Shown: positions 51,241 through 63,656, counted from the first letter of the stretch. The stretch: 64,000 bases of DNA from Collimonas sp. OK412 (GCF_900112135.1 NZ_FOLC01000021.1:16808-80807), one strand, 5' to 3'. Numbers and translations: made by a program. The notes: generated from the letters alone by a model not told the origin.

Positions 51241-51273
51241 ACAAAATGAAAATCGGGCTGTCAGGCCCGATTT
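51241..51273 (-). terminator. Terminator-like hairpin between infB and rbfA
   Basis: On the minus strand AAATCGGGC and GCCCGATTT form a 9-bp stem with a 6-base loop, followed by TTCATTTTG. It would reduce or end read-through from infB into rbfA. Confidence 0.65.
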
Positions 51274-51314
51274 CCTTGCCTGCGCACATGCTTGCCGTGC
51301 GCTTGCTTATGCTG

Positions 51315-54164
51315 TTACAGAGTCCGTGCGACTTCTTCGACTTCAAAGATTTCGAGGTGATCGCCTTCTTTGATATCGTTGAAGTTCTTCAGGGTCAGGC
51401 CGCACTCGAAACCGGAACGGACTTCCTTGACGTCATCCTTGAAGCGTTTCAGCGAATCCAGCTCGCCGGTCCACAAGACCACGTTGTCGCGCAGCAGGCG
51501 GACCGAAGCGCCACGCTTGACCAGGCCTTCGAGCACGTAACAGCCGGCAATCGCACCGACCTTGCTGACCAGCAGCACCTGGCGAATCTCGACCAGGCCC
51601 AGGTTCTGTTCGCGCTTCTCAGGCGACAGCATGCCGGACATCGCTGCCTTGATCTCGTCCACCGCATCGTAAATGATGTTGTAGTAACGGATGTCGACGC
51701 CGTTGGCTTCCGCCAGCTTGCGTGCCGAAGCATCGGCGCGGGCGTTGAAGCCGATGATCACGGCCTTCGAGGCTACCGCCAGGTTGACGTCCGACTCGCT
51801 GATGCCGCCGACGCCGGCGTGCACCACTTGTACCCGGACTTCGCTGGTGGACAGCTTCTGCAGGGACTGGACCAGGGCTTCTTGCGAACCCTGGACGTCG
51901 GTCTTGATGATCATCGGCAGGTTCTTGACTTCGCCTTCGGCCATCTGGTCGAACATGTTTTCCAGCTTCGCGGCTTGCTGCTTGGCCAGTTTCACGTCAC
52001 GGTATTTACCTTGGCGGAACTGACCGATTTCACGCGCCTTGCGCTCGTCTGCCATGACCATGACTTCTTCGCCGGCAACCGGCACTTCTGTCAGGCCCTG
52101 GATTTCGACCGGGATCGACGGGCCGGCTTCGGAAATCGCCTTGCCGTTTTCATCCAGCATCGCACGGACGCGGCCATAAGCCGAACCCGCCAGCACGACG
52201 TCGCCGCGCTTCAAGGTACCGGATTGCACCAGGATCGTCGCCACCGGACCGCGGCCCTTGTCGAGACGCGCTTCCACTACCAGGCCACGGGCCGGCGCGG
52301 CAACCGCTGCCTTCAGTTCCAGCACTTCAGCCTGCAGCAGGACTTGCTCCAGCAGGTTGTCGATGCCTTCGCCGGTCTTGGCCGATACCGGCACGAACGG
52401 CGATTCGCCGCCGTATTCTTCCGGCACCACTTGTTCCGCGATCAGTTCCTGCTTGACGCGATCCAGGTTGCCGCCCGGCTTGTCGATCTTGTTGATCGCC
52501 ACCACCAGCGGCACGCCGGCGGCTTTCGCATGGGCGATCGCTTCCTTGGTTTGCGGCATCACGCCGTCGTCGGCGGCAACCACCAGGATCACGATATCGG
52601 TCGCCTTGGCGCCGCGGGCACGCATGGCGGTAAACGCTTCATGGCCCGGGGTGTCGAGGAAGGTGATCATGCCGCGCGGCGTTTCCACGTGATATGCACC
52701 GATGTGCTGGGTAATGCCGCCGGCTTCGCCGGATGCAACCTTGGCGCGGCGGATGTAATCCAGCAGCGAGGTCTTGCCGTGGTCGACGTGACCCATGACG
52801 GTGACCACCGGTGCGCGCGGCAGCAGTTCGGCGTCGGCATGCTCTTCACCGTCGACCAGCAGCGCTTCCGGATCGTCCAGTTTCGCGGCGTGCGCGGTGT
52901 GGCCCATTTCTTCGACCAGAATCATCGAAGTTTCCTGGTCCAGCACCTGGTTGATGGTGACCATCTGGCCCAGTTTCATCAAATGCTTGATGACTTCCGA
53001 AGCCTTGACCGACATCTTGTGCGCCAGCTCGGCGACAGTAATGGTTTCAGGAACATAAATGTCCTTGATGACCGCTTCTGTCGGCACCTGGAAATTGCTT
53101 TCGTGATCGTCGTTGTGCGCATTGCGACGGCCCTTCGGACCGCCACGCCAGCCATCGCGTCCGCCGCCGGTATTGCCGCGGGTCTTGATGCCGAGGCCGC
53201 GCTTCTTGGCCGCATCGTCTTGCCAGGTGGAAGAGACGTTGGCGGACTTGATCGACTTCTTGTCGACCACCACTTTCTTGTCGTCTTTCTTCTCGCCAGG
53301 CTTCTTGTCGGCAGGCTTGTGCAACGTGCCTTCGGCGGTCTTGGCCGGGGCTGCAGCAGGCGCGACCGGCTCAGGCGCCTTGATGACGCGGCGCGGCGCA
53401 TTCATCATCGCCTTGATCTGCGCCACTTCATCTTGCACAGCCTTGCGGGCGCGTTCAGTCGCTGCCGATTTCTCGGCGGCTTCCTTGGCGGCCAGCGCGA
53501 CCTTTTGCTTGGCTTCTTCGTTCGCCAGGCGCTTCTTTTCTTCAGCGGCAGGATCTTCCTGCTTCTTGACGGCAGCATCGGCAGAAGCGGATGCCGGCGC
53601 CGGTGCTTCGGCAGCCGCTTTCTTGGCTTCGCTTTCCGCTTTACGGGCGTCGTTTTCGGCTTTCAGCGCAGCCTTGGCTTGCGCTTCTTTTTCAGCTTCC
53701 AGCTTGGCCAGGCGCTCCTGCTTCTCCAGCAGTTCGGCTTCCTGGCGAGCGATCAGCTCAGCCTGGCGGCGCGCCTCTTCAACCCGGCGCGCCTGTTCGG
53801 CTTCGTCGATGACCGGCGCTGCAGGCGCAGCCTGTGCTGCCGGCGCTTCCGCGACCGGTTCGTCGCGCTTGACGAAAGTACGCTTCTTGCGCACTTCAAC
53901 CTGGATCGTGCGCGACTTGCCGGTGGCGTCAGCCTGCTTGATCTCGGTGGTTTCCTTGCGGGTCAGCGTGATCTTCTTCTTTTCGCTGTCTGGCACCGCA
54001 CCGTGCGAACGGCGCAGGTGTTCCAGCAGGCGATCCTTGTCTTCTTTCGACAAGGCGTCGTCAGTCGAATTTTTCTGGACGCCAGCCGATTGCAGTTGTG
54101 TCAGCAGGAGATCCGCTGGCATTTTCAGCTCGGTGGCAAATTGGGCTACATTGTTACTCGCCAT
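51315..54164 (-). CDS. infB: Translation initiation factor IF-2
   Basis: IF-2 is the GTPase that places initiator tRNA on the ribosome. The 949-residue chain has an IF2_N domain (about 1-60), a long Ala/Glu/Lys/Arg coiled segment (about 90-330), a second conserved N domain and the G domain: G1 GHVDHGKT (about 457-464), G3 DTPGHEAF, G4 NKIDKPGG. Domains II-IV follow to the C-terminus. It lies 59 bases after nusA. Confidence 0.98.
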   Translation of the reverse strand: MASNNVAQFATELKMPADLLLTQLQSAGVQKNSTDDALSKEDKDRLLEHLRRSHGAVPDSEKKKITLTRKETTEIKQADATGKSRTIQVEVRKKRTFVKRDEPVAEAPAAQAAPAAPVIDEAEQARRVEEARRQAELIARQEAELLEKQERLAKLEAEKEAQAKAALKAENDARKAESEAKKAAAEAPAPASASADAAVKKQEDPAAEEKKRLANEEAKQKVALAAKEAAEKSAATERARKAVQDEVAQIKAMMNAPRRVIKAPEPVAPAAAPAKTAEGTLHKPADKKPGEKKDDKKVVVDKKSIKSANVSSTWQDDAAKKRGLGIKTRGNTGGGRDGWRGGPKGRRNAHNDDHESNFQVPTEAVIKDIYVPETITVAELAHKMSVKASEVIKHLMKLGQMVTINQVLDQETSMILVEEMGHTAHAAKLDDPEALLVDGEEHADAELLPRAPVVTVMGHVDHGKTSLLDYIRRAKVASGEAGGITQHIGAYHVETPRGMITFLDTPGHEAFTAMRARGAKATDIVILVVAADDGVMPQTKEAIAHAKAAGVPLVVAINKIDKPGGNLDRVKQELIAEQVVPEEYGGESPFVPVSAKTGEGIDNLLEQVLLQAEVLELKAAVAAPARGLVVEARLDKGRGPVATILVQSGTLKRGDVVLAGSAYGRVRAMLDENGKAISEAGPSIPVEIQGLTEVPVAGEEVMVMADERKAREIGQFRQGKYRDVKLAKQQAAKLENMFDQMAEGEVKNLPMIIKTDVQGSQEALVQSLQKLSTSEVRVQVVHAGVGGISESDVNLAVASKAVIIGFNARADASARKLAEANGVDIRYYNIIYDAVDEIKAAMSGMLSPEKREQNLGLVEIRQVLLVSKVGAIAGCYVLEGLVKRGASVRLLRDNVVLWTGELDSLKRFKDDVKEVRSGFECGLTLKNFNDIKEGDHLEIFEVEEVARTL

Positions 54165-54223
54165 TCAGTCCTCTTTTTCTATGTGGCGCGGCAGACGATA
54201 TCGGAACCTCTCGGATCACTGGA

Positions 54224-56265
<2,042 letters not shown>

Positions 56266-56359
56266 AGCAACTCCTTAATAAAGATCTGCACGTCCGCGCA
56301 TCCCGCAACCGCATCTCGTTATATTTCCCGCCATTTAAAACCGCTTCAAAACGAAAAGC

Positions 56360-56384
56360 AAAAAAAAAATGGGCATCTGCCCAT
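56360..56384 (-). terminator. Terminator-like hairpin in the rimP leader (candidate attenuator)
   Basis: On the minus strand ATGGGC-AGAT-GCCCAT is a perfect 6-bp stem with a 4-base loop followed by ten T. It lies about 100 bases after the likely start of transcription and 94 bases before rimP. The only gene it can control is the rimP-nusA-infB unit behind it, since its promoter is upstream and rluB ends 280 bases earlier. Confidence 0.7.
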
Positions 56385-56490
56385 CTTCTTATCGTTTGTC
56401 ATTTCAAGCAGTTTCACGAGATCGGCTGCGAATTGATTTTGCAATCAATTCTTGGGGTGAATCCCATTGATGACTTCTGTTAACTTGTAA

Positions 56491-56519
56491 ATTATAAACG
56501 ATTAGGCTATGTACCGCAA
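56491..56519 (-). promoter_or_regulatory. Sigma-70 promoter upstream of rimP
   Basis: On the minus strand TTGCGG (56519-56514) and TATAAT (56496-56491) are separated by exactly 17 bases. Transcription would start near 56484, giving a leader of about 220 bases. Confidence 0.7.
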
Positions 56520-56536
56520 TGCGGGAAATTTGCATT

Positions 56537-56577
56537 TATTGACAATCAGGCGCCTCAAGGCGCCAAATTGGTCAATA
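56537..56577. repeat. Long inverted repeat downstream of rluB
   Basis: TATTGACAATCAGGCGCC and GGCGCCAAATTGGTCAATA are near-perfect arms with a TCAA loop. It is probably the rluB 3' hairpin, a terminator without a clear U-tract. Confidence 0.65.
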
Positions 56578-56666
56578 ATGCAACACTTTCCAGCTCCTGC
56601 ATTCCTGTTGCGGCCAAGCCGCAAACCACGGCGCTCACAGGCGCCATGGCTGACAATCCGAATCCA

Positions 56667-58610
56667 TCAACCGCGCGGACGGCGGCGCGGCATTCCCTGC
56701 CCGCCGTGCTGGCCGCCGCCTTGGCCGCCATGACCACCCGCGGCCGACTTGTTAGGCCGCGCCGGACGGGCAAAACCGTTGCCGCCGCCATTGCGCCGCT
56801 GGCCGGCATCGGGGAAACCCAGCGCTGTTTGCAAAGGATCGGGCTGGCGGCTGCGCGCCGGGCCGCCATTGCCGCCGCCTTGCGGCCGGCCCTGGTTGCC
56901 GCGCGACTGGCCGAAGCCAGGATCACGGTAGACGCCAGGTCCTTGCGGCGAGCTGTAAGCACGGTTGCCGTTAGGCTGGCGATCCTTGTTGAAGTCGGGA
57001 CGGCCTTGGCCCTTGCCGCCGCCTGCGCCTTGGGCAGCCGGTTTTTCCAGGCCGTGCGCCGCCAGCATGTCGCGCACTGCATTTTCTTCCAGTTCTTCCC
57101 AGCGGCCGCGTTTCAAGCCGCGCGGCAGCGTCATGGCGCCGTAGCGGGTGCGGATCAGGCGCGACACGGTCAGGCCGATCGCCTCGAACATGCGGCGCAC
57201 TTCGCGGTTACGGCCTTCGCCGATAGTGACGCGATACCATTTGTTGATGCCTTCGCCGCCGCCGTCGGCGATCTTCGAGAATTGCGCCACGCCGTCTTCC
57301 AGCTCGACGCCGGCCAGCAGCTTCTGGCGCATGCCCTGCTCCAGCTCGCCGAGGGTACGCACCGCGTATTCGCGGTCGATGCCGTAGCGCGGATGCATCA
57401 GGCGGTTAGCCAGGTCGCCCGAGGTGGTAAACAGCAGCAAGCCTTCGGTATTGAAATCGAGACGTCCGACCGCAAGCCATTTGGCCGCCTTCATGTTCGG
57501 CAGACGGTCGAACACCGATGGGCGGCCGTCCGGGTCGTTATGGCTGACGATTTCGCCGGCCGGCTTGTGGTACACCAGCACCCGCGGCGGACGCTTGCTG
57601 ACTTTACGCTGCAGCAGCTTGCCGTTGATGCGGACTTGGTCGGTTGGCAAGATGCGCTGGCCGATATGGGCCGGCTCGCCATTGACTGAAACCCGGCCGG
57701 CGATGATCAGCTCTTCCATGTCGCGGCGCGAGCCGAGGCCGACATCCGCCAGGACCTTGTGCAATTTTGGTGCATCGTCCTCGGCGGTGAGGTCGCGCCG
57801 CGCGCTTTTCTGCGGCTGGCGATCATCCGCCGTGACCAGGGTGTCGAACGATTCGGAGGTAACAAACGAGAATACTTCGTCGGCGTCGCCGCCGCGGGCG
57901 CCCGGCTTGCCGCCGCGCGGCCCCTGTCCTGGCTTGCCGTTCTGTGCCTGCGGCTTCTTGCCCTTTTGCGGCCGTTCACGCGCATTGCGTTCGCCGTTGC
58001 GGCCAGCGCTGTTGTTACGGTCGCCGCGCTGCTGGCGCGGTTCGCCGCTTGCCGGATTGTCGCCGGCCTGCGCTGCGCCTGGCTGGCCTTCCACTGGAGC
58101 AGCATCGCCCGCTTCAACAGCGGAACCGGCCGCTGCCGCCGATTCTTGCGCTCGTTGCGCGGCGCGATTGCTGCGCAGGGCGCGCGGACCGCGCACGCCA
58201 CGCTTGGCTGGCCGCTCCCTGGCCGGCGTTTCCGATATTTCCTGATTTACAACCATCGGAGCAATAACAGCCGGCGCCGCTTCCACTACAAATTCAACCG
58301 GAGCACTCGGTTCAACCACGACCTGGACCTTCTTGCGCGGCGCAGCCTTAGGCTTGGCCGGCGCCACTGCTTCGGCGACAACGTCAACCGTGCCGGCGCT
58401 GGCATCCGCTGCGGCAACCGCTTTCTTGCGCGGCGCACGAGCCGGCTTGGCCGGTTCTGCAACATCAGCTGCCGCAACAATCGGCGCATCGGCTGCCGCA
58501 GCATCGGCTGCCGCAGCAACCTTGCGCGCTCTAGGCTTTTTGGCTGGCTTCGGGTCGGTTGTGGCAGTCAGGTCGACGACCGGTGCATCATTGGAACTAG
58601 GTGGGTTCAT
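56667..58610 (-). CDS. rluB: 23S rRNA pseudouridine synthase RluB with long low-complexity extensions
   Basis: RluB makes pseudouridine 2605 in 23S rRNA. The 647-residue protein has an S4 domain (about 281-335, [20 protein letters not shown]) and the catalytic RsuA/RluB domain ([14 protein letters not shown] with Asp near 384, [26 protein letters not shown]). The core is normal. It carries about 275 extra N-terminal residues (Ala/Lys/Pro-rich repeats, then Gly/Arg/Gln-rich) and about 100 at the C-terminus (GGG/QGRP). Such low-complexity tails are a Burkholderiales trait. It overlaps scpB by 14 bases. Confidence 0.94.
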   Translation of the reverse strand: MNPPSSNDAPVVDLTATTDPKPAKKPRARKVAAAADAAAADAPIVAAADVAEPAKPARAPRKKAVAAADASAGTVDVVAEAVAPAKPKAAPRKKVQVVVEPSAPVEFVVEAAPAVIAPMVVNQEISETPARERPAKRGVRGPRALRSNRAAQRAQESAAAAGSAVEAGDAAPVEGQPGAAQAGDNPASGEPRQQRGDRNNSAGRNGERNARERPQKGKKPQAQNGKPGQGPRGGKPGARGGDADEVFSFVTSESFDTLVTADDRQPQKSARRDLTAEDDAPKLHKVLADVGLGSRRDMEELIIAGRVSVNGEPAHIGQRILPTDQVRINGKLLQRKVSKRPPRVLVYHKPAGEIVSHNDPDGRPSVFDRLPNMKAAKWLAVGRLDFNTEGLLLFTTSGDLANRLMHPRYGIDREYAVRTLGELEQGMRQKLLAGVELEDGVAQFSKIADGGGEGINKWYRVTIGEGRNREVRRMFEAIGLTVSRLIRTRYGAMTLPRGLKRGRWEELEENAVRDMLAAHGLEKPAAQGAGGGKGQGRPDFNKDRQPNGNRAYSSPQGPGVYRDPGFGQSRGNQGRPQGGGNGGPARSRQPDPLQTALGFPDAGQRRNGGGNGFARPARPNKSAAGGHGGQGGGQHGGQGMPRRRPRG

Positions 58611-59508
58611 TATTCAGGTGTTGGTTATGCCGACCTGGCGTGGCTTCATCATCCGATTCGGACGCGTGGTCGTTGGTGTGGGTTTCATTCGATGCAACTG
58701 GCTCTATTTGCGAATGAGCAACTTCCCCATCCGCTTCCATCGCATTTTCCGTCTTGACTGTATCTACGACTACATCTTCTGTAGCAGGTTCTGCTGTCGG
58801 CAACTCATCGGCAGCAATCTGGTCTTGCTCATCCTGGCTCAACTGCTCGGACTGGAACTCGTCGGCCGCCGCGTCTTCCGCTTCCAGCGCTGCGGCGGCG
58901 TCCAGCACCGCGCTGGCTTCAATGCTCGCTTCCAGCGCCTGCAATTCGAGCAGATTGCCTTCCTGCATGTCATTCCTGGCAACCTGCTGCAGCGGCGGCA
59001 GCTGATCCAGCGAGGTCAGGCCGAGATCGTCCAGGAACTGCTTGGTGGTGGCAAACAATGCCGGGCGTCCTGGCACGTCGCGATGGCCGATGGCCTCGAT
59101 CCAGCCGCGCTCTTCAAGCATCTTTACAGTCTGCGAATTGACGGTCACGCCACGGATTTCCTCGATGTCGCCGCGGGTCACCGGCTGCCGGTAAGCAATG
59201 ATCGCCAGGGTTTCCATGGTCGCCCGCGAATACTTCGGCGGTTTCTCGGGATTCAGGCGCTCCAGGTAGATCTTCATCTCGGGGCGGCTCTGGAAACGCC
59301 ATCCGGTCGACAGGGCAACTACCTCGATGCCTTTGTCGGTCCAGTCGTCGCGCAACTCCGCCAGCATGGACTTGATCGTATCTGCATTGATTTCGCCGTC
59401 TTCTTCACCGCCTGCTGCATACAGCTTTTTCAAGTCGTTAAGCGACAGCGGCTCGTGAGCACAGAGCAATGCAGTTTCGAGGACTTTCTTGGCCTCAATA
59501 ATATTCAT
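58597..59508 (-). CDS. scpB: Chromosome segregation protein ScpB
   Basis: ScpB works with ScpA and SMC to condense and separate chromosomes. The 303-residue chain has two winged-helix domains (about 1-165: [58 protein letters not shown]) and an acidic C-terminal tail (about 200-303). It is followed by rluB. The partner scpA is not adjacent. The start is weakly supported by a ribosome site. Confidence 0.92.
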   Translation of the reverse strand: MNIIEAKKVLETALLCAHEPLSLNDLKKLYAAGGEEDGEINADTIKSMLAELRDDWTDKGIEVVALSTGWRFQSRPEMKIYLERLNPEKPPKYSRATMETLAIIAYRQPVTRGDIEEIRGVTVNSQTVKMLEERGWIEAIGHRDVPGRPALFATTKQFLDDLGLTSLDQLPPLQQVARNDMQEGNLLELQALEASIEASAVLDAAAALEAEDAAADEFQSEQLSQDEQDQIAADELPTAEPATEDVVVDTVKTENAMEADGEVAHSQIEPVASNETHTNDHASESDDEATPGRHNQHLNNEPT

Positions 59509-59910
59509 GTACGACGTAGTTTATTTAAATTTTATTAAAAATTCGCAGAGCTCATGTTCAACGGCAGGCCGGGCCTGGTCAAAGAGAAAGCTGTTGATAC
59601 TGCTGTCCAGCGCCCGTTAGAGGAGGATTAATGAGGGCGGGGACAATAAGACTTGAATAAGACGGGTAACTGCGCCGCTCGTTCTTTCAATTTTGATCTG
59701 ACCGGGGCCATGACTGCTGCGACCGATCCTGCTGCCAATCAAAATGTTGAGAGACAGTTTAGCACAAAGCGGATGGGAAGGCGTACCGATCTTGCGGATG
59801 TGGTTATTTGACGATAGCCGGCAAGCGGGGGAATCGGCCGCTTTGCCGGCAGGCTGCCGGCGCCAGGAATGTCGCCGGCTGGCAAGAAAGTTGCTTAATT
59901 GGCTGCTTGA
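59509..59910. other. scpB upstream region and uraH 3' region
   Basis: No gene is seen. GCCGGCAAGC (59817-59826) pairs with GCTTTGCCGGC (59840-59850, one bulge) just after the uraH stop and may end uraH transcription, although it lacks a U-tract. The scpB promoter should be in 59509-59700, which includes an AT-rich TTATTTAAATTTTATT patch right before scpB. A string GAGGAGGATTAATG near 59625 looks like a translation start but opens no convincing frame. Confidence 0.5.
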
Positions 59911-60276
59911 TCAACTGCCACGATAGGTCGAGTAGGACCAGGGCGAAACTACCAGCGGCACATGATAATTCTGGTCAGGATGGGCAATCCCGAAAGCGAG
60001 CGTGACGCGGTCGACAAAACGCGGGCTTGGCAGGTCGATGCCTTGCGCGGCGAAATAGTCGCCGGCCGAGAACACCAGTTCATATTGGCCGGCCTGCATT
60101 TCCTCGCCCTGCAGCAAAGGTGCGTCGACCCGGCCGTCCTGGTTGGTCACGGCGCTCTTGAGCAGGTTGCGGCCCGAGGAACTGACCGCATACAGTGCAA
60201 TCTTGACGCCGGCGCCCGGCTTGCCCTGGGTAATATCCAAAACGTGTGTACTTAATTTTCCAAAGGCGTTTCCCAT
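59911..60276 (-). CDS. uraH: 5-hydroxyisourate hydrolase
   Basis: UraH (transthyretin-like) opens the ring of hydroxyisourate, made by urate oxidation, to OHCU. The 121-residue protein has LSTHVLDITQGKPGAGVKIALY and the C-terminal signature YRGS (PWSYSTYRGS), plus the family His and Arg. It is divergent from puuE, the allantoinase of the same pathway, 146 bases away. Urate oxidase, OHCU decarboxylase and allantoate genes are not in view. Confidence 0.96.
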   Translation of the reverse strand: MGNAFGKLSTHVLDITQGKPGAGVKIALYAVSSSGRNLLKSAVTNQDGRVDAPLLQGEEMQAGQYELVFSAGDYFAAQGIDLPSPRFVDRVTLAFGIAHPDQNYHVPLVVSPWSYSTYRGS

Positions 60277-60343
60277 GGCATTTCCCTATATCGATTAGTT
60301 GAAAACGAGTATCGATCAAATGATATACCGCAGGGTCCAGGTC

Positions 60344-60365
60344 AATATACTATCCGGCATATATT
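60344..60365. promoter_or_regulatory. Possible operator between uraH and puuE
   Basis: AATATA and TATATT flank a 10-base centre. The region is otherwise AT-rich with several ATCGAT and TGATATA motifs. It lies between divergent purine-catabolism genes, so a shared regulator could act here. This is weak by itself. Confidence 0.3.
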
Positions 60366-60422
60366 AATCATGGCTGCAGCACACATAATCCAGAACACCA
60401 GATCAATACTCCAGGCCAAGCA

Positions 60423-61382
60423 ATGACTATCAGCTCCGACCCTAATTATCCACGCGACATGACCGGCTACGGCCGCACGCCGCCGCACCCGCAATGGCCG
60501 AACCGGGCCCGGATCGCCCTGCAGTTTGTCCTCAACTATGAGGAAGGCAGCGAAAACTGCGTGCTGGACGGCGACGCCGGCTCGGAAACCTTCCTCTCCG
60601 AAATCATCGGCGCCCAGAGTTTTCCGGCCCGCCACATGAGCATGGAATCCCTGTACGAATACGGTTCACGCGCCGGCGTCTGGCGTTTGCTGCGCATGTT
60701 TGAAGAGCGCCGCCTGCCTTTGACCGTGTTCGGTGTTGCGCGCGCGCTACAACGCAACCCGGAAGCGACTGCCGCATTCCAGCAACTCGGCCACGAAATC
60801 GCCTGCCACGGCTTGCGCTGGATCAGCTACCAGAATATCGATGAAGCGACTGAACGCGCCCACGTCGCCGAAGCCGTCGCCGTCATCAAGCAACTGACCG
60901 GCAGCGCCCCGCTCGGCTGGTATACAGGCCGCGACTCGCCCAATACCCGCCGGCTGGTGCTGGAGCACGGCGGCTTCAGCTACGACGCCGACCACTACGG
61001 CGACGATCTGCCGTTCTGGGAACAGGTCAAGGTCAGCAACGGCAGCGGCGAAACCGTGGTCAAGCCGCAGCTGATCGTGCCTTACACGCTGGACACCAAC
61101 GACATGCGCTTCGCCGCCATGCAAGGATTCAATTCCGGCACCCAGTTCTTCGATTACCTGAAAGACGCTTTCGACGTGCTGTACCGCGAAGGCGATCCGC
61201 ACGGCCTGAACCAGCCGAAAATGCTGTCGGTCGGCCTGCATTGCCGCCTGGTCGGCCGTCCTGGGCGCGCCGCCGCGCTGGCGCGTTTCCTCGATTACGT
61301 GCAGAGCCACGGCCAGGTATGGATCACCCGCCGCATCGACATCGCCGACCACTGGCGCGCGACCCACCCGTTTATTGCGTAA
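60423..61382 (+). CDS. puuE: Allantoinase, PuuE type
   Basis: PuuE is a metal-independent allantoinase of the polysaccharide-deacetylase fold that opens allantoin to allantoate. The 319-residue protein shows PRDMTGYGRTPPHPQWPNRARIALQFVLNYEEGSE, HEIACHGLRW and DTNDMRF, which are characteristic. It is divergent from uraH. A porin gene follows on the same strand. Confidence 0.94.
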   Translation: MTISSDPNYPRDMTGYGRTPPHPQWPNRARIALQFVLNYEEGSENCVLDGDAGSETFLSEIIGAQSFPARHMSMESLYEYGSRAGVWRLLRMFEERRLPLTVFGVARALQRNPEATAAFQQLGHEIACHGLRWISYQNIDEATERAHVAEAVAVIKQLTGSAPLGWYTGRDSPNTRRLVLEHGGFSYDADHYGDDLPFWEQVKVSNGSGETVVKPQLIVPYTLDTNDMRFAAMQGFNSGTQFFDYLKDAFDVLYREGDPHGLNQPKMLSVGLHCRLVGRPGRAAALARFLDYVQSHGQVWITRRIDIADHWRATHPFIA

Positions 61383-61510
61383 CGTTTTTTTAACCCGCCG
61401 TGGCGGTTCCACGGACCTTGCTTGAACACGGACGCGTGTTGTTTCAGATGAATAAAACCAGAAGTCTATTTTCCACTTATCTGCCATCTTATAAAAATCA
61501 GGAGACAGGG

Positions 61511-62611
61511 ATGCACCCATCTAAATACAGATTGAGAACACTGCAAATTGCCGCCGCCCTCGGCGCGGCGGTCGCGCTGCCGGCAATGGCGCAAACGTCG
61601 GTCCAGGTCACCGGCCTGGTCGACACCTACGTCGGCTCGATGAAATACAGCGGCGACACGGGACGCACCAGCGTCGTCAACAGCGGCGGCCTGACGACTT
61701 CCTGGATCGGCTTCAAAGGCACCGAAGACCTCGGCGGCGGACTCAAGGCGAAATTCAATCTGACCTCGTTCTTCCGCGCCGACACCGGCCAGGTCGGCCG
61801 CTTCGACGGCAACGAAACCATGTTTTCGCGCGACGCCAACGTCGGCCTGATCGGCAGCTTCGGCGCCGTCTCCCTCGGCCGCGACCTGGCGCCGAATTTC
61901 CTGCCGTCGATCCTGTTCAACCCGTTCGGCGACTCGTTCCAGCTGTCGCCGCTGATCCTGCACCTGGACGTGCCTTGGTTCAACGCTTCCGGCTGGACCA
62001 GTTCGCTGGCGGGCGATACCGGCTGGAGCAACGAAGTCATCTACACCACGCCGGATTTCGGCGGCCTGAAAGCCAACTTCCACTATCAGTTCGGCGAGCA
62101 GGCGGGCAACAACGGCAAGAACAACATCGGCGCCAACGTCTTGTATTTCCACGGCCCGCTGGCGCTGACCGCCTATTACCAGCGCGTCAAGGTCAACAAT
62201 CCGCTGGAACTGTCGCCGGGCAATGTGCAGCCGTCCACCAACATCCCGCTGCCAAGCGGCATGTTCGCAGCGCGCCAGTCGGCATGGTTCCTCGGCGCCA
62301 CTTACGACTTCACGGTGGCGAAACTGTTTGCGACCTACGACCAGACCTCGCATGACATCGACCTGAAAGACAAGACGCTGCAGCTCGGCACCAGCATCCC
62401 GCTGGGCCAGGGTGCGGTGCTGGCCTCGTGGGCCAATACCAAGCGTTCCGGCGCCGCGGTGGGCGAATCGCTCAAGCGCAATACGGCATCGCTGGGCTAC
62501 GACTACAATATGTCGAAGCGCACCGACCTGTATGCGATCTACATGTACGACAAGATCACCGAGCAAACCGTCGGCAACAGCATCGCCTTCGGCATCCGCC
62601 ATCGTTTCTGA
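61511..62611 (+). CDS. Gram-negative outer membrane porin
   Basis: The 366-residue protein has a signal peptide (1-26, ending PAMAQ), then the porin 4 pattern of Betaproteobacteria: SVQVTGLVDTYVG, GGLTTSWIGFKGTEDLGGGLKA, FSRDANVGLIGSFGAVSLGRD, and a C-terminal FGIRHRF ending in Phe. It should form 16-stranded trimeric pores. CAGGAG lies before the ATG. Its position after puuE suggests it could admit a purine or related solute, an inference only. Confidence 0.93.
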   Translation: MHPSKYRLRTLQIAAALGAAVALPAMAQTSVQVTGLVDTYVGSMKYSGDTGRTSVVNSGGLTTSWIGFKGTEDLGGGLKAKFNLTSFFRADTGQVGRFDGNETMFSRDANVGLIGSFGAVSLGRDLAPNFLPSILFNPFGDSFQLSPLILHLDVPWFNASGWTSSLAGDTGWSNEVIYTTPDFGGLKANFHYQFGEQAGNNGKNNIGANVLYFHGPLALTAYYQRVKVNNPLELSPGNVQPSTNIPLPSGMFAARQSAWFLGATYDFTVAKLFATYDQTSHDIDLKDKTLQLGTSIPLGQGAVLASWANTKRSGAAVGESLKRNTASLGYDYNMSKRTDLYAIYMYDKITEQTVGNSIAFGIRHRF

Positions 62612-62650
62612 TGTCCCGGTAAGCTGATACAGTAGCTGCAACATCACTCG

Positions 62651-62688
62651 ATGCGCGTCGATCGCTTAGCCGATCGGCGCGCATTTTA
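62651..62688 (+). terminator. Terminator of the porin gene
   Basis: ATGCGCG-T-CGATCG and CGATCG-G-CGCGCAT form a 13-14-bp stem with one mismatch around a 6-base loop, followed by TTTT. Confidence 0.85.
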
Positions 62689-62702
62689 ACGTTTGGATTC
62701 CT

Positions 62703-63449
62703 ATGCCGGCAGACTCCACCATCAGCAGCGCCGAATGGCAGGTACGCAAGGACCTGGCGGCCTGTTACCGCCTGTGCGCCTTGAAACATTGGGATGACCT
62801 GATCTACACCCACATCTCCGCTTCGGTGCCGGATGAACCCGGGCATTTCCTGCTGAATCCGTTCGGTCATCGTTTCGACGAAGTGTGCGCGTCGAACCTG
62901 GTCAAGATCGACGGCCAGGGCCGCATCGTCGGCAACTCTCCTTACCGGGTCAACGCCAGCGGTTTCGCCATCCACGGCGCGGTGCATGCGGCCAGGCCGG
63001 ATGCCGTGTGCGTCATGCACCTGCACAATGTCAACGCCGTGGCGGTCAGCGCCCTGGCCGACGGCCTGCTGCCGCTTTCCCAGCATGCGCTGCGCTTTTA
63101 TGAACAGATTGCCTATCACGACTATGAGGGCTTGGCGCTGACACCGGCTGAACAGCAGCGCATGGTCGAGCTGCTGGGCCAGCTGCCGGCCATGCTGCTG
63201 CGCAATCACGGCAGCCTGGTATGCGGCCGCACCGTGGCCGAAGCCTACGTCCTCATGGATACACTGGACAAAGCTTGCGAAATCCAGCTCAAGGCCCATG
63301 CCGGCGGCGGCAGGCTCAACTTGCCGCCGCCCGAGATTTGCAGCAAGACGCGCGACCAGCTGCTCGGCGACGGCAGCCCGGAGGGCCTGCTGGAATGGCC
63401 CGCCCTGCTGCGCCGGCTGGATGCCATCGATCCCAGCTACCAACACTGA
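62703..63449 (+). CDS. Class II aldolase/adducin family protein
   Basis: The 248-residue protein has the class II aldolase fold with zinc His in MHLHNVNAVAVSAL and HGSLVCGRTVAEAYVLMD, after HWDDLIYTHISASVPDEPG. The sequence is of the adducin-type group, which includes sugar-phosphate aldolases and enzymes acting on 4-carbon or ring-derived substrates. The substrate cannot be assigned. It is followed by a 4-OT-like tautomerase. Confidence 0.9.
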   Translation: MPADSTISSAEWQVRKDLAACYRLCALKHWDDLIYTHISASVPDEPGHFLLNPFGHRFDEVCASNLVKIDGQGRIVGNSPYRVNASGFAIHGAVHAARPDAVCVMHLHNVNAVAVSALADGLLPLSQHALRFYEQIAYHDYEGLALTPAEQQRMVELLGQLPAMLLRNHGSLVCGRTVAEAYVLMDTLDKACEIQLKAHAGGGRLNLPPPEICSKTRDQLLGDGSPEGLLEWPALLRRLDAIDPSYQH

Positions 63450-63473
63450 TCATTTTTTACAGGAAGGATTGCC

Positions 63474-63656
63474 ATGCCGACTTTTAACGTACAGCTGTTC
63501 GAAGGCCGCAGCGCCGAGCAAAAGCGCGCTTTCGTCAAAGCCATCACCGAAGTCACTTGCCAGACGCTGGAATGCGGCCCGGAATCGGTGGACATCATCA
63601 TCCAGGAAGTCAAGCGCGAAAACTGGGCTACCGCCGGCAAGCTGTGGTCTGAATGA
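63474..63656 (+). CDS. 4-oxalocrotonate tautomerase family protein
   Basis: The 60-residue protein MPTFNVQLFEGRSAEQKRAF has the catalytic Pro1 after Met cleavage and a 4-OT-like core (VKAITEVTCQTLECGPESVDIIIQEVKRENWATAGKLW). These tautomerases shuttle protons in dienol-keto steps. AGGA precedes the ATG. It is 24 bases after the aldolase gene and is probably co-transcribed with it. Confidence 0.94.
   Translation: MPTFNVQLFEGRSAEQKRAFVKAITEVTCQTLECGPESVDIIIQEVKRENWATAGKLWSE

Larger units (their letters stand above)
56266..56666 (-). other. rimP leader and the rluB-rimP intergenic region
   Basis: No gene is supported here; a metY-type tRNA, present upstream of rimP in E. coli, is absent. From the minus-strand point of view it holds the rluB 3' hairpin, a promoter, a palindrome AATTGATT-TTGC-AATCAATT (56431-56450) and an intrinsic terminator-like hairpin, then 94 bases to the rimP start. 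Confidence 0.7.
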
